Positions 37,561 through 50,624 of a stretch of DNA of 64,000 bases are shown here, one piece after another. Each line of letters begins with the position of its first letter. Position 1 is the stretch's first letter. The notes under the pieces are model-generated. The model was not told the origin of the DNA. It was given only the letters and a program-made list of their open reading frames with translations, and searched no databases. Source of the DNA: Mactromeris polynyma (taxonomy: Eukaryota; Mollusca; Bivalvia; Venerida; Mactridae); the NCBI GenBank assembly GCA_032209605.1, contig JASFXZ010000001.1, positions 16,076,256 to 16,140,255 on the forward strand, read 5' to 3'. The position numbers and the translations under genes were made by a program.

Positions 37561-38510
37561 TCTACAACAAACCATTCATTGCAGGGTAGACAATTTGTAC
37601 TACTTAAATGCTTCTCGTTGTTGAAACCTGCGATTGTCTGTGAACTCATTTGTCAGTAACAAGTCCGCATTTGTTTCTTTTCTTATAAATTCCTAGATAT
37701 CTGTCACGAAAAACATGAATCGATTCGCTCAGAAATCTGCTAATTAAAATACTGTATGATTGTCAGTCAAGATGATAATATTGATGTCATTACATTGATT
37801 ATATCATGTGGCTTATCTTCCATCTGTGTTATCTCAAACAACAGTTAGCAAATCAATCCGTGTCGTTGATATATTTAGCGCGGCGCAAAATAGCAAACTG
37901 AAATAAAGATTCCTTAGTTAAAACGCTGAACAATATCCGGGTTATTTACTGAAAGTCGATGATCCTAATTTGACAGAATAAAATGTCCAGTTGAGCATTG
38001 GGCACTTCTCCTACAATACATGTAAAACATTGACCGTTGTCTTTGTCCTAAATTACGAAGGAGTGCCCAATCAGAAGTGAAATATTTCCTATTTACGATC
38101 TCTAGTTAATCAGTTGGAAACTCGGATGGAAATCGATTTATAAAATCAGAGTTTAGTGTCCTGGATTGTTTATGAATTGTGCCGTATATATCAGTAAGCA
38201 TCAGCTCAACAAACGTTCGGTGACACTACTGTTAAGTTTGGTCTAATTTATTTATGTCTCCATTACTAATGCAATGTCAAGGCAGGTTTGCTCTTCGCGT
38301 GAAGTTGCCGTGTGGCTATTCTCTGTATTATTACTGAATATCACTGCATCAAGTTTCATGTCTTGTACCACCATATTTGTGTCGTCTATTTGTTCAGTGT
38401 GTTCGCGTTTAAGTTTTACCCAATCGAATCCCCTATTTATCGATTTAATTAATTGGTACATTCACGGGCTGGTAAACTGTAAAATAATATGAAATCACTT
38501 TCCTGCATAA
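37561..38510. other. Unrecognised sequence
   Basis: No gene or repeat recognised. Opposed frames at 38252-38492 overlap each other and show no domain. Confidence 0.45.
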
Positions 38511-38770
38511 CCGTCTCCATTGACCGAATGGTTAAGGCATCCGCCTTGTGAGCGGGAGGTCGAAGGTTCAAATCCCGGTAGGGATCCGTTCTGATATGGC
38601 TGGTTTACCATAATAATGGTAACCGTGCGCCTCCCTGCCTGGTGACTGGCATTAAAGGATAGGAATCGGGAACTAAATATACTCAGAAAGTAGGTGTCTC
38701 ATGAGTCAGAAATGACGGTTATGGAGGAAATGACCGGCCCTTTAAATAGGGGTGGCACTATTTAAATAAA
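38511..38770 (+). mobile_element. tRNA-derived SINE, type 2
   Basis: The head looks like a tRNA: an A-box-like TGGTTAAGGCATC, an anticodon stem TCCGC/GCGGG with loop CTTGTGA (anticodon position TGT), and a B box GGTTCAAATCC at 38565-38575. Acceptor and T stems do not pair properly, so it is not a functional tRNA. The body (TGGCTGGTTTACC, GTGCGCCTCCCTGCC, ACCGGCCCTTTAAATAGG) is unrelated to the type 1 SINEs, showing at least two SINE families here. Confidence 0.7.
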
Positions 38771-41700
38771 CACTTATTTCACTTCATTCTAGCTTATATG
38801 TTTACGTGTATGCATATTACATGTATCATGCTTCATTTTGCGAAGGCTGTGTCCTTTGTATGTGACGTTACCTATACGACTTCGTGCCGTCTTATAGATT
38901 ATTAGTCTACGAAGTACAATGGATAATGCTGATGGTTTTTGTTTGGTCAATTACCTCTTGATGATCCGGTATCATTATTTCATGAAAAAAAGTTCTCTGC
39001 TAAGATATCAGAACAATAAAGATCATGCTTGTAATATTACAAATAAATAACAGAATGACGAAAGCATTTTCCGAAATGAAATACTTGTATAGGCTGCAAG
39101 TTACTTTTTTAAGGATTTTAAATTCAAGTCATTGACGTAGTTCTGTATTCATATTTCATTATACGTTGTATACCCACTTCCGTATAGGTCATTGTTTGTA
39201 TTTTATTGTTTTCTCCTAATCAGGGAAGGACAGCATAATTATGCAAATTGTAAAATTATGCACACAAACCATAAAGTATGTAAATTTACATTGCAAAGTG
39301 GTTCGTAATGAAGAAATTCCGCGAAGGCTCTAGAGACAAAATACAATGATATCTGAGAGCTAGTCGTAAACATGTTATGTATCTACTGCAATTACAAAAG
39401 TATATTTATGACTGTAACAGCTGGCTGATGGAAGTGTTATGTTTTTTTGTCTTTCGGGCGGTTTATGACGGACACTTCGTAATTACAAGCAGACATGGTT
39501 AGTAACGGTGTAATCTAAATTTATGTATTAGTTTATGAAAGAGATAAATTGCGGACATAACGGATACAGAAGGAAGATAAGACGAATGAATTTTCAAATG
39601 TCAACAATAATTGTATTGCGCCAAATTCCTCCATAGAAATAATATACGCAGAATTGATTTAGCGTAGTAGGAAATTCGTTTTACTTAATTTTCTAACACG
39701 ATATATGAATAAAATTGGTTCGCATTGTAACCAATATGGACAATATCTCAATTAAGCTAATTTATATGTAAATCCACAATTACTGACGGTTCAGATACCT
39801 CCAATTGATTTATTGACTTGATCATAAAATCGTTCACTGTGTTCGGCATGATGCAATTGCACAAACAGGAAATGACCTGGGAAGGGCGCTAGTCAGCACG
39901 ATTACGTGAGTTACCATTCGTACGATTATATTTTTTTATACAAATGAAACCAGCGGACATCATCAAAGTCAACGGACACTGAATAGCACACACGGAACAA
40001 CAAATAAAAACGTTGAAAAAATCGTTCAATGTATATCTAATAAATTTTAACTAGCTAAAGAAAAAACACGTTTCATGTCATAAAACACATCTGATTGACT
40101 ATATAATAGTCAATATCATATATAAACAAACCATGTTATATCAAACAAACAACTTACGCGCAGTTTAGAAAATTTATTATATTGCGAATTCTAATCGCAC
40201 ATTTACATACAATACTATGCACACGTCCAAATGAACTCGCCATTAGGCAAACATACAATTGTCTCCTTCAATTTGTATAAAGCTGCAAAAATGTTTAAAA
40301 GTAATGTGACATCCGCTAAAAATATCCTGTTTTATTTCAAGTAGACTAGTTCTAATGATTTCAATGAATCTCCTGTACCAGATTTATGCGGAACGGAGAT
40401 GAAATACGCCTTATTCTAACCTGTTTTTCTTAATTGAGACAATTTCTACGAATCCACATAATGCGGTCAACGAGATAGGGAAAATATTGATCAGTATCCA
40501 AGCAGCTAATTAGAAACAAATATATAAGACAAGTAGTTGTCAACGATTTCGATCATTTCACGTGACATCCGTTTTATAAATGCGTTCTGGTCAGTGGTCG
40601 ATAAAAGCTGGGATTCGTTCCGTACAAGAAGTATTTAATTATCCTAGCTTCAAAGGGTTATGTGAGTGATAGGAAATATACAGTTTTACGTCGTCGATGA
40701 ATCTGAAGATTCAAAGTTAGAACACATGCGGGGAACCATATGAAAAACAGGGGAATATACAGTATTCAAAAAACAGGGCCTCCTCAGATAAATTTCTAAC
40801 GCAACATGTTCATTTTTGGCACTGTAATTCATATGATAGTGTAACCCAAATTAATTACCCGTATTGCAAATAAATGCTAAAACCATTTAGCACAAATAGT
40901 CTGTAGGCAAATCGCAAATGTCATTTTTACTTTACGTTACGATATATAAAAAAATTAATTCATTTAATTTTTCAGTTTTTTCTTGAAGAAATTCGAAATA
41001 TCAAAACAATCCACAAATACATTGTACAACTTGTCGACCCACAGAAAATTGTTTAAACAATAATGTCCGTCTGAATAACTAAACATTAAAAAATCCTCTT
41101 GTTTAACAGTCAGTTTGCATCATTTATTATTAAAGGTAATGGAATTCCCTAGATGTTGCGTTTGAAGTTTGGTTGAGCAAATGTTCAAGAACATTAAGTA
41201 TGTGTCTGTCGTGTTCAAAATATTGGAACGTTCTTGCTATAGTGTGATTCCATAACCACTAAAATGGTTTGTTACTAGACATAATGTCTAGTATTTGGGA
41301 CAAACGACAGTGAAACAATGTTATTGCCGGATATTGAGTACCATCAACGACGACACAGTTTAATGCGTCATTAAATTAGGGTAACAAGAATGTCTGGGGA
41401 AAATTTAAACAGTTGTTGATTCATTATATTCAATAATTCGGATTAAATTTGAAAATTCTTTAAGTTTCTACTGTTCCAACAAAGTACTCATTTTATCTAC
41501 TCTGAAAATATTAGCCTTTCAAAATAATTCGATATATGGAAACTTGATTTCTTATTTCGTGATTTTTTTTCTTTTAATACTACAATGTAGTCCTACTTAA
41601 CAAACTTGCAAATTTAAGGAGGTAATTTTAATATTTGGAAAAACTCGAAAAAAATATTCTTTTGGGACATTTGTGTCATAAAATGCCGCGTCTAAATATT

Positions 41701-43761
41701 TCCAACGCATGATGAAGCTGTAATTTGATATTTTGTTTATTTCATCCAAATGTATTTCGGGCAATTGAAGTAACATCAAGCACTTAAACGAACACAGTTT
41801 GTGAATTACCCCTTTATCAGGAATTGCATATACATAAATTATAATATATTTTGTAATAAACATACCTTTAAAAAGTACATAGTGAATGACTTACAGGAAT
41901 ATTTAATAAATGCAAAGTGCTGTGCAGCTAAATTAAAATATGTGAACTTGAGCAATATACTATATTTTAATTGTTCACGTTGCCATATATACTGAAGTGA
42001 AATTACCCAAACTCATCAGGATGCTAAAACCTTAATTACATTTAATGGGTTACTACTGCTTTATGAACAATAGCACAACATGCCGTAATTGATAACGCTT
42101 TACATCTCCGGTAGGAACAGTAAGTATTTGAGCTATATAATATTGTCCTGGGGGATAACAAGATATATGAAATGACACAAATATTGACTACTCCGCGTTT
42201 TATCTCATCATACACCCTTGACATATGAGTGATTAAACTGTAAAGTATGTCCAAAGTGTTTGTATTATCGTGGTGAGCATGTTGGCCAAAGCATTAAATG
42301 TTCCATTTGTGACAAACGGACACTAGGAAACCGTGCTCATTAAATCAAACATCTCTCTCATAACTAGGGGAAAACATTAGTAAACTGTTGAAGCATATTG
42401 GACATCAGTATATATACTGTAGTAATAACTCGTATTTTAACATTTAAAGGCTTGTAAATACAAAACATAGTGAATATCGGAGCAATAAACGTTTGAATAT
42501 ATCATTATATGAATCGTGGTTACTAAAATGCGTCTACTTGCTAAATTAACGATGAGGTTAGGTCCAAAAATATTTCATCATGCGCTCCATTGTACCGTTA
42601 AGCATTCACGTTTCATTTCCTTACAAACCAATGGACTTGCTCCTATAGAATATACTCGGATTAAGTATATTATGATATGTTCCTTGTAGAATCAACACTA
42701 CAACATATCAGACATTTGGACATTATGATCACTTAAGTTGGCTTAAAATCAATGCAAAGTATTGTTATATTTCCGTAGACAGATCACTTATTACATAATA
42801 TGTACGAATTGAGACTAGTAGCAAGGGTTCTGTCGCCGGTATACACTATTATTCCTGCGGCTTGCCTTTTAGTATCAATGCAGTAACCTTCAAAACAGAA
42901 GCATTGTGTAAGATTGGATAACACGCGTCAATAATCGAATCGAAGTCTCGTTTTGAAAAGCCGTTTATATTCGATGACGTGACGTTCGTTCAGACATTTG
43001 CTCGATTATTATCTCGTACATTTGCAAAGGCAAATCCCGGGTTTTTCTTTGACCTAATGTCGCAGGTAACCGCGTAAACACTAAAAACCATTATTGTGGG
43101 ATTATTAGTGTTATGATTTTTTACCCAACTGCATGAAAATCTCGACGCATCAGATGCAAGCTAAAACATGTCAAGTTTTTCTTTATGACAAAACCCTTAG
43201 ACCCTTTCCCTTCCGGCGCTTTCAAAATGTTTCCCGGGTTGATAAAATCTTTGCTAAGCCAATTGACGACTCTTAAACGATTGGTCCCTTTGACAAATTC
43301 AAGCTAAACGAGAGAATTCAGAAGTTCGCATGAAGATGAAAAACATGTAAATATATGTAATACTAACTTTTCTACCGTTCTTCGTCAAACCCAGTAAATG
43401 CGTGTTATGTATAATGTAACTTGGTGAAATAAATCAACTGTACGATAAATGTCTTTATATACAACAAACGTTCAAACAAATTATTGTAATAATGGTGCGT
43501 ATTGCATAATGTAGACACATTTGCATCGGCTTGATATATATTTCATTGTCTAGCTTATATCATATGCGTCATTGCGTGTCTAATAATTGAACATACGATG
43601 TTTAGTGCAAATAAACAACAATTTCGTAAGCAGTGTATGTGATTTATTATGGCATGGGACACGAATATTTGACGTAGGTTACGCATGGTATAGTACAGTA
43701 GAATAATGTATTAAGGTGTTTATGAAAATGTTAAGTCAACTAGTATTCAAATCACTGTTGC
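38771..43761. other. Unrecognised AT-rich sequence
   Basis: About 5 kb without recognisable genes. Small structures are a perfect 9-bp-arm palindrome at 41274-41292 (ACTAGACAT-A-ATGTCTAGT) and a near-palindrome at 40094-40114. Frames at 41597-41863 and 42042-42254 have no domain. A degenerate trace of the GGAGGCACTGTC family may lie at 38845-38895. Confidence 0.45.
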
Positions 43762-43988
43762 CCGCCCGGCTAGCTTAAAGTTCGTAAAGCGTTTGACTGT
43801 CACCCGGCAGATCCGGGTTCAATTACCGGGTTGGAAAAGTTCTGTCCTTCCGTGCTATTGGCTGCGGTCATATCAACAACATGTAGAGAAGCTTTCAGTT
43901 GTTTGCTGATGAGCAAGTTAGTACCGGTTGATACGTTCTGGTTTGTTCAACTGGTCGCCGTAAATGACTATAATATTGTTAAATCACA
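43762..43988 (+). mobile_element. tRNA-derived SINE, type 1
   Basis: The head GCCCGCCCGGCTAGCTTAAA (A-box region, cf. TAGCTCAGTCGGTAGAGC of tRNAs) leads to GGGTTCAATTACC (B box around 43815-43827). The body includes GATGAGCAAGTTAGTACCGG, and the tail is TCAACTGGTCGCCGTAAATG then ATATTGTTAAA. It shares the tail with the SINE at 36285. It is the more complete of the two type 1 copies. Confidence 0.7.
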
Positions 43989-46900
43989 TTAATTTTATGC
44001 ATAACTGATCTGACCATTTCTTGGATAATTCAAAAACTATAATATATCCCTTACAACAACTAATCGTATCCACTACACGACGTATGTATATGAACATGAG
44101 GCAATACGTATATTGCCTAGTCTGTTTTTTAAATACTTGGTGTCTAAGCTTAAACTCCGTGTTTTATTGAGTAAAGTGGAAACGCTTTTTATTTCTTATT
44201 CACGTTTAAAACATGTGTTACCAGGCTGATCGAGCTTTGCAGTATTTCAACGGTAGGCATTGTCAGAATTCTAGACAATACAATTATGTTTACGTTACTG
44301 TCTAGAAGTTCTAAACAACTGTGTTCAATATGTACAGCACAGCTTCGTGAAATTGTCGGTTACTATTATTATAATTCGTGTTACACTAAAGCCATTGATG
44401 TTGTGTTCAATAACGTGTCTCCGTAAAGTGACCTCGAATGAAGGCAATGAACACTAACTTACTACATTATGAGTGATAACTAGGGAGTCTGTGAGATGTA
44501 ACAGAACATCACTGCAGTAATAAGGATTTAATGTAACTAGGGATCTGGATTCGTCTAGGTAATGGATTTATGGTATACTCCTCACAGCTTCGACAGACCC
44601 ACGGGAGCGAATTGACGATTTTTACATTGATGCATTATATAATATTAATGATGGTTCGCTGTCTATCCAAAAATGGGGAACCCACACTTTTTTATTACAC
44701 TAGACAGGCGGGGCTCAAATAGATGAACACACACATGAGGAAATATCACGATAACAGAACGGTATATATTGTCACCACATTCGATAAACGTATGTATCGC
44801 CGTACCGAAAATACATACATATAGTTATTCATTGACAATTAAAACATCAGGACAATGAAAAGCAAGAAATATATGTTATCACTGCCGTCGAAAGACTCCA
44901 GTTTGATTTTAGTATAAGTGTGAAGTAGAGACACCATTTGAATAGATTTAAACCCCAATCGTGTTTTCGCCACTGTTCGGACAAAGGCGTTACTCGTATT
45001 TTCTTTCACCACGTTGTGTCTTGTGTCCCTATTGCCTTTGTTATTGACTACATGTATGTATATCTGTCATTGTGTTCGTATTTTTTGTTCCTTTGTTGAA
45101 GGCACTTTGTATTTGGCATTTCCAGTTCGATTTCTATACTCATTTAAGGACAATCGGTGACAAGATGCCTACAAAGTGACTATATAGATCATTCGTGTTT
45201 TTAAAACTGAATCAACAGTGAACAGTAAAGGGAGGGGGAGGGGGGATTAATGGATGGAAAAGATCACAGGACAAGTCAAGACAACTGGCCGCAATAGGCC
45301 AAAAATGGGCAGGAAACAATCTGAACACTGTATAAAGTGACATAATTGCACAGGGGAAGGGAAATACAAAACACATTCATAACACAAACAGAAACAACAA
45401 TTATATAGCGAATTACAGCCTTGGAACTGTCAGCAAAATATACTGGGGTTTTAATCAATTTAACAGCTAGCTAACCTCACCCTTAATTGCTATATGGTCC
45501 TTGATTTCCAACATATATACATAAATTGACTAAGTAGGCAGTAACTAATCATTAAAAGCAACGACCGTAATAAATCTTGCTTAGTGGTATTTTTTCAGGT
45601 GATTCAAGCCATACATTTCTTTTCGTGTTCTCTAAATATACTGTTAGCTCATAACATAAATGTTACGGAATGACATTTCTGACAATGGACGTTAAATCAT
45701 TGTACTTGTCGATGTGACCATCCTTTGCTACTCTCTCATTTAGATTTAATTTGGCTGACGTATATAAGGTTAATGACCTAAGTAGCTGAAAAAAGAAAAT
45801 TGGTTTATATGAACAATGGCTGATATTTCTTATTTAAGTAGTGTTGATATTACTCTTAGAGCTTAGAATACTCATTGTTATTACACACTTCGTTATCGCA
45901 TGGTTGACAGCATATCTTGAATGTCTGTCTAGTATTCTCATGATATTACAATAATACTTCCGAAAGAATAATTCGGCCAAAAGACGGCTAGGCAAACTGT
46001 TAAATTCAGCCAGCATTCATTCGTCTATGCAAAACTCTTGTCGTGACATTATTTCTCCAAACCTGGTGTGTAAATATGAAGAACGTATGAAATAGGGAAG
46101 GAAGCAATATCTCAAACATGACAGATAAGGTCAACATTCCTGCAGTAATGACCATGGTGTATGCTCTCAGCCAATACTTATAATGTATACTATAATAAAT
46201 ATTTGAGGCGTTGGTATGAAAATTGGAGAAGCTCGCAATCGTGTTTCTGTGTTGTTTCTGTCTCCTAATTGAATGAACTTGTAAGTAAGTACTATCCATA
46301 GAAATCTAGTACGTCATTGGAATATGAGAAAACTTCTTGCAAGTAAAGGTTTCGACTAACTGTGAACAAAACATTTGTGTTTGGAAACGTATTTGCATGT
46401 GCTAATGCAGCTGTTTCTTTAACAACGACGATTCCAGACATTACTGTGGTTGTTAAAACATAATTTGAATTACATTGTTACGATATAAACGTAATTATTG
46501 GCACTTTCTGATGACAGTATTTCTTTGTGTGGGTGGTAATTTAGGTATTGTACAAAACATTTACGGGTTTCATTGAACTCATTTGACGTCATGTTAGTCT
46601 CCTCTTCTGGACTTCTTGTTTCCTGTTTAGTGTAATCATTTTCATTTGTTTCGCTAATGATAATACAGACAATAACAGGCACTGTTTTGTTGCTAGGCTT
46701 TGACATTAGCAGTATTTAGTCTGGGTTAAAAGGCTTTAAAGTTTTCAGTTTTTAGACTGTGTCTAAAACTTTAATTTAGCTGAGTGTCTACTCATTCGTC
46801 AGTGTGCTATTAGGTATGATGTCAACTGTTGCGAATTAGTCAATTAATATTTAAATTATTGTTAGATCTATATTCTAATCATCGCGGCGGTGAATGCTAT

Positions 46901-47535
46901 GAGTTGACTTTAACATTTTGTTTGACATTGCATCAACTTATATGACTGATTGATTGTTTGTTCTAAAGTTTTGTTCTAAATTAACTAACTACTAACTGAA
47001 ATAAATAATGGTGCTGTCAGAATGCTCTTTACGTGTATACCTGAGAAAATGAGATACATTGTCCTATCTTGATAGCATGTTCATTTATTTTCGATGTAGA
47101 GTTTGTCTTTGTCACACGATCGACACCACATGCGTCATTTATTTACTACTACCACACACGCACTTCTTTGAACCAGGAACAGTTTTTGTTGGTGATTATA
47201 TGTTTAAAACAAAGCACATGAATATTTCCCGAACGTTTTTGCCAAAAATAGTTTGCCATAACGGTGCTCTGTATCTTGCCTTTATGTGGACAAATCAAGA
47301 GTACTCAGACGATTTATCTGAAAGCAATGCAATAAAGAAACTGTTATATTAAGCGGGAACATTTGATCGTTATCAGATAATTTCACTTCATTAGAATACG
47401 AATTTCAATACTTAAACTCATGTCGCTAACGAATGTTCAATTCTTACGAACTTACATGTACTTCTATGATTGACGTCTGTAACAAAATCTGCCAAGTTTA
47501 ATCTCTGATTTAGATCCGGGCACCAAGTAATAAAG
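43989..47535. other. Unrecognised sequence
   Basis: No gene confirmed. An open frame on the minus strand at 46006-46299 encodes a hydrophobic stretch of about 30 residues (possible membrane segment) but has no family match and no convincing splice sites. AACCCCAATCGTGTTTTCGCC at 44951 resembles AACCCCAATGGCGTTTTTGCC at 61519, suggesting a short dispersed repeat. A G-rich run lies at 45229-45246. Confidence 0.4.
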
Positions 47536-48213
47536 TAGGGATGCAACCGGTTAATCGTTTATTTTTTTGAAAATATCAACTTTTGATTTTGGAAAGGAAT
47601 CGAAAAAAATATCGCGAGATATCCGTGATAACAATTTCAATACTTTGTTGCTGAAAGGTGTGAAACCGCGACTTAAGGGGCCAAAATCGATAATCCGCAA
47701 CTAACAGTTTGACACGTATGCATTTGCTGCAAATATTTAATGAATATGTAATGAAAGGGTAATTTAATTGTCGATTGATTCAAATGTCAGCCGGACAACT
47801 CGTTTGGTGTTCGAGAATTTAGGCATACTAAAATAGACAGATTAAGGATGTTGTTATTGTACTGAACTTTGTGTTTTAACATTGTTGTATTCGAGTAGAT
47901 TATAACTGACTGTTAAGTCAATTGTGAAGTGACATACTTCAATTGATCATAAATCATATTATAATGTTTGAAATAAAAATGATGTTTTCTCAAAAATAAT
48001 GAAAATTATTATTTTTTTATATTTATGATTTATGTTCACAACGACACTATCCGAACAAGTACTAACGTCAAAATATAGGTCTAGTTTACCGATGTCATGG
48101 TAAAAATATACACTGCAAAATACGAAACACGTATCGAATGGCATGTTCGGTTAACCGCTCGGAAGATTAAACAGTTAACCGGTTAGCAAAATAACCGATT
48201 ATTGACATCACTA
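47536..48213 (+). mobile_element. hAT-like non-autonomous element (678 bp)
   Basis: Ends TAGGGATGCAACCGGTTAAT and, at the right, a complement reading TAGTGATGTCAATAATCGG; subterminal regions on both sides repeat GGTTAACCG-type words. TAGGGATG-like termini with AACCGGTTA subterminal repeats are characteristic of hAT-superfamily elements. Flanks are AATAAAG on the left and AATAAAAG on the right, compatible with an 8-bp target duplication that has one indel. The 61-codon frame inside is not transposase-like, so the copy is non-autonomous. Confidence 0.6.
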
Positions 48214-48547
48214 AATAAAAGTAATGACTCCTGCAGCATATCAACAAACCACACATTGATTAGCCGCTAATAGCTAAACGAACTGCCTAGATTGCTACAA
48301 CCAAGTGTTTTTGACTGATAATGATATTTGAATGCCCGTTGATGCTTAGGAAGTCACATAGTTACCTTGATTAATTGGTTATTTTATGATCGTTACTTGA
48401 ACGTAATTAGTTCAATAAATTGCTTTTACATCCTCTGTGTATCTTGCAAACCAGTACTTTTTTTCTCAACGAACTGAACGTATCATGCCGTAGAAGTGTT
48501 AGAGTAATATAGTTACCATATTTATTTATACTGTTTACTGGTACTGA
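48214..48547. other. Unrecognised sequence
   Basis: Short AT-rich stretch between the hAT-like element and the broken RING-type frame. In the frame of the latter it contains stops (48500, 48545) and no clear coding continuation. Confidence 0.4.
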
Positions 48548-49060
48548 TCACCGGTGGAAACAGAAAATATCCGATTACACGCCTCGTTTCCGTTGCACGT
48601 TTGTTTAAATCGTAGTTTTGAACGTCCTTTAGATATTCAGGGAGGACATTTTTTGTAGGGCGCGTTTCTCATAAAACAACTGAAAAACGACATACATATG
48701 GAATATAACTCTTTTATCTAGGAAAACAACAGATGTATCCCATTCATGTTAGACCAAATCATTGAAATAACGCGTTTCAGCATCCTTAAACCATCGAAAT
48801 TGACACATGACGTCATTATACGTCCCGTCTTCATGATGTAAAATCCCTACCATTTTTATCATCGTTTAAGTGCTGATAAACTGGTAAAACGCCGTGTATG
48901 CCGTATTTGCTACCCTAAAACTTTTCCGTTAGATAGTGTTACTGATGCCATCAAATGGGGTGTACATATATACTGTGGGCATTGGACGCACATAGCTTAC
49001 TGCACAAGTATCACATTCCTGAGCAGGAAGAACACATGTCGATGCCCTCATTGTGATTAA
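48548..49060 (+). pseudogene. Broken reading frame ending in a RING-H2-like zinc-binding pattern
   Basis: One reading frame runs through 171 codons with only three stops (TAG at 48656, TAG at 48719, TAA at 48839), against roughly 12 expected in DNA of this composition. Its last 72 codons are uninterrupted to the terminal TAA at 49058. They contain CRIC, then about 21 residues, CGH, a second histidine two residues later, a cysteine, and a closing CPHC just before the stop. The spacing is C-x2-C-x21-C-x-H-x2-H-x3-C-x14-C-x2-C, close to RING-H2 domains, which act as E3 ubiquitin ligases or in zinc-mediated protein binding. No start codon or splice sites are evident. The source (host gene copy, transposon or virus-derived) is unknown. 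Confidence 0.5.
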
Positions 49061-49694
49061 GGACATAGCGATACTATGAAATTGCTTATGTAATCTGTGT
49101 TAGATTTTTTTCAACATATTCAGTTATTTTAAAAATAACCTTGCTAGTATTTCTTTAACAACATGTTTTTATAGTACCTGCGCTAGCAGAAAAAAAAGTC
49201 CAGCGAAGTATCAAGTCAACATTACAGAATATGACTTTCGACCTTACACCAGTTATTCGTAGAAACATAAATAAATTTGGCGGCTAGTGGTTGGCCCGAT
49301 TGAAATGGAATTTTCTCCAAAATACAGGCTTATTTATTCGTGAATTATTAAATTCAATTGCGAAAATGTTTTAATGTTTTAATTCACCGGTAGTCAGCAT
49401 AGACCGACTAATTAAACGTGATCTCATTGATACATATCTTTCATAAAATTAATGTATTCACATATTAATAAACGTGTAAGACAGATGCATATACACTAAG
49501 ACTATTCTGCACACTAGAACGGTTAAGAGTAGAACTTTCGTAGTAAAATAGAAGTCATATGAAACAATATATCAAAATTAGCGGAAATTACAATTATTCA
49601 CTAGTTTATCAGTGATCCTTTGACACGGCGGCCATGTGACAACACTTAACAATGCAAACCGGGTCAGTACTCTCATTTATATTTCAACAATAAC
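49061..49694. other. Unrecognised sequence
   Basis: No feature recognised between the broken frame and copy c of the 1-kb repeat. Confidence 0.45.
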
Positions 49695-50624
49695 CAAATC
49701 AAGAAATATCTTGAAAAAAAGATGGTCGGCGCAATCTGAAGCAAGCAGAGTAGCTGAAATCTGAAAGTTAAGATTTGTTGTGCAACATAAAAATTGCCGA
49801 CATGTTATAATTGGTGGTCACTTGATTATGCTACACTATAGTAACTCCCATACCTATATAGGGAGAGATGACCTCGTAAGAGATTGGATAGAATGAACAC
49901 CGTAGTGAGATTAGCCATAGACAGTAGAGTGTGTTCAATATTTCAATATAGTTCATTGGTACTTATTGCATCAGTCGTGAACTTACACATTCATGTAAAT
50001 AAACGTGTTACCTATCGATTCATCTGATTAAAACAATACAAATGTTCGTGTCTAGTACATAAAACATAGCATTAATTTAAACGCCGTGCAATTTCCCAAG
50101 GGGTTGACTAACAACAATACTCACTAGATAAATCTTGAAATATATCATAGATCTACTTTCAGACGCAGTTTTTAAGGCAAACACTATAATTGTGTATATC
50201 TGAATTTCATACAACATTGTCATGTTTACAAAAATAAGAATAACGACTTTATCGTGATTAATATGTTTTCATTGTAAACATTACATAGTTTCTATTATAG
50301 TGTTGATTACTTTGCTTCGGAAGACAAAATACATGACAATAAACAAGATAATTTGTTTATGTTTGGTAAACACACTCGTAGACCTTGTTATATGTACGTT
50401 ACCTTACCGAAATCCACTGGAGATGTAATCGTCTTTTTTCCTTAGCATATTGTATGTACATTTAAGATATTAATATTTGATATTTTAACAATATAGTGCA
50501 GATGTTTTATTAGAAGTGGATTTCGGTAATGGAAAATGGATGTCGGTAAATTTACCGAAATTCTGTGGATTTCGATAATACAACATACCCATTTACGAAA
50601 GGATAACCAATCCGCGTCAATGTT
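49695..50624 (-). mobile_element. Roughly 1-kb non-autonomous repeat (copy c)
   Basis: Reverse-orientation copy from CTTGAAAAAAAGATGGTCGG to AACCAATCCGCGTCAA, covering essentially the full length of copies a and b with many small differences. It includes the ACCGAAATCCA hairpins near its right end (50400-50580). Being far from the duplication, it shows independent transposition. Confidence 0.7.

Noticed and set aside
38511..38590. Possible functional tRNA gene
   Set aside because: A- and B-box-like words and an anticodon stem are present, but acceptor and T stems do not pair and the sequence continues into a SINE body.
44178..44427. 83-codon stop-free stretch
   Set aside because: No motif; stretches this long are expected by chance in several places in 64 kb of two-strand sequence.
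46006..46299. Possible membrane-protein or receptor exon on the minus strand
   Set aside because: One hydrophobic stretch but no receptor motifs and no matching splice donor.
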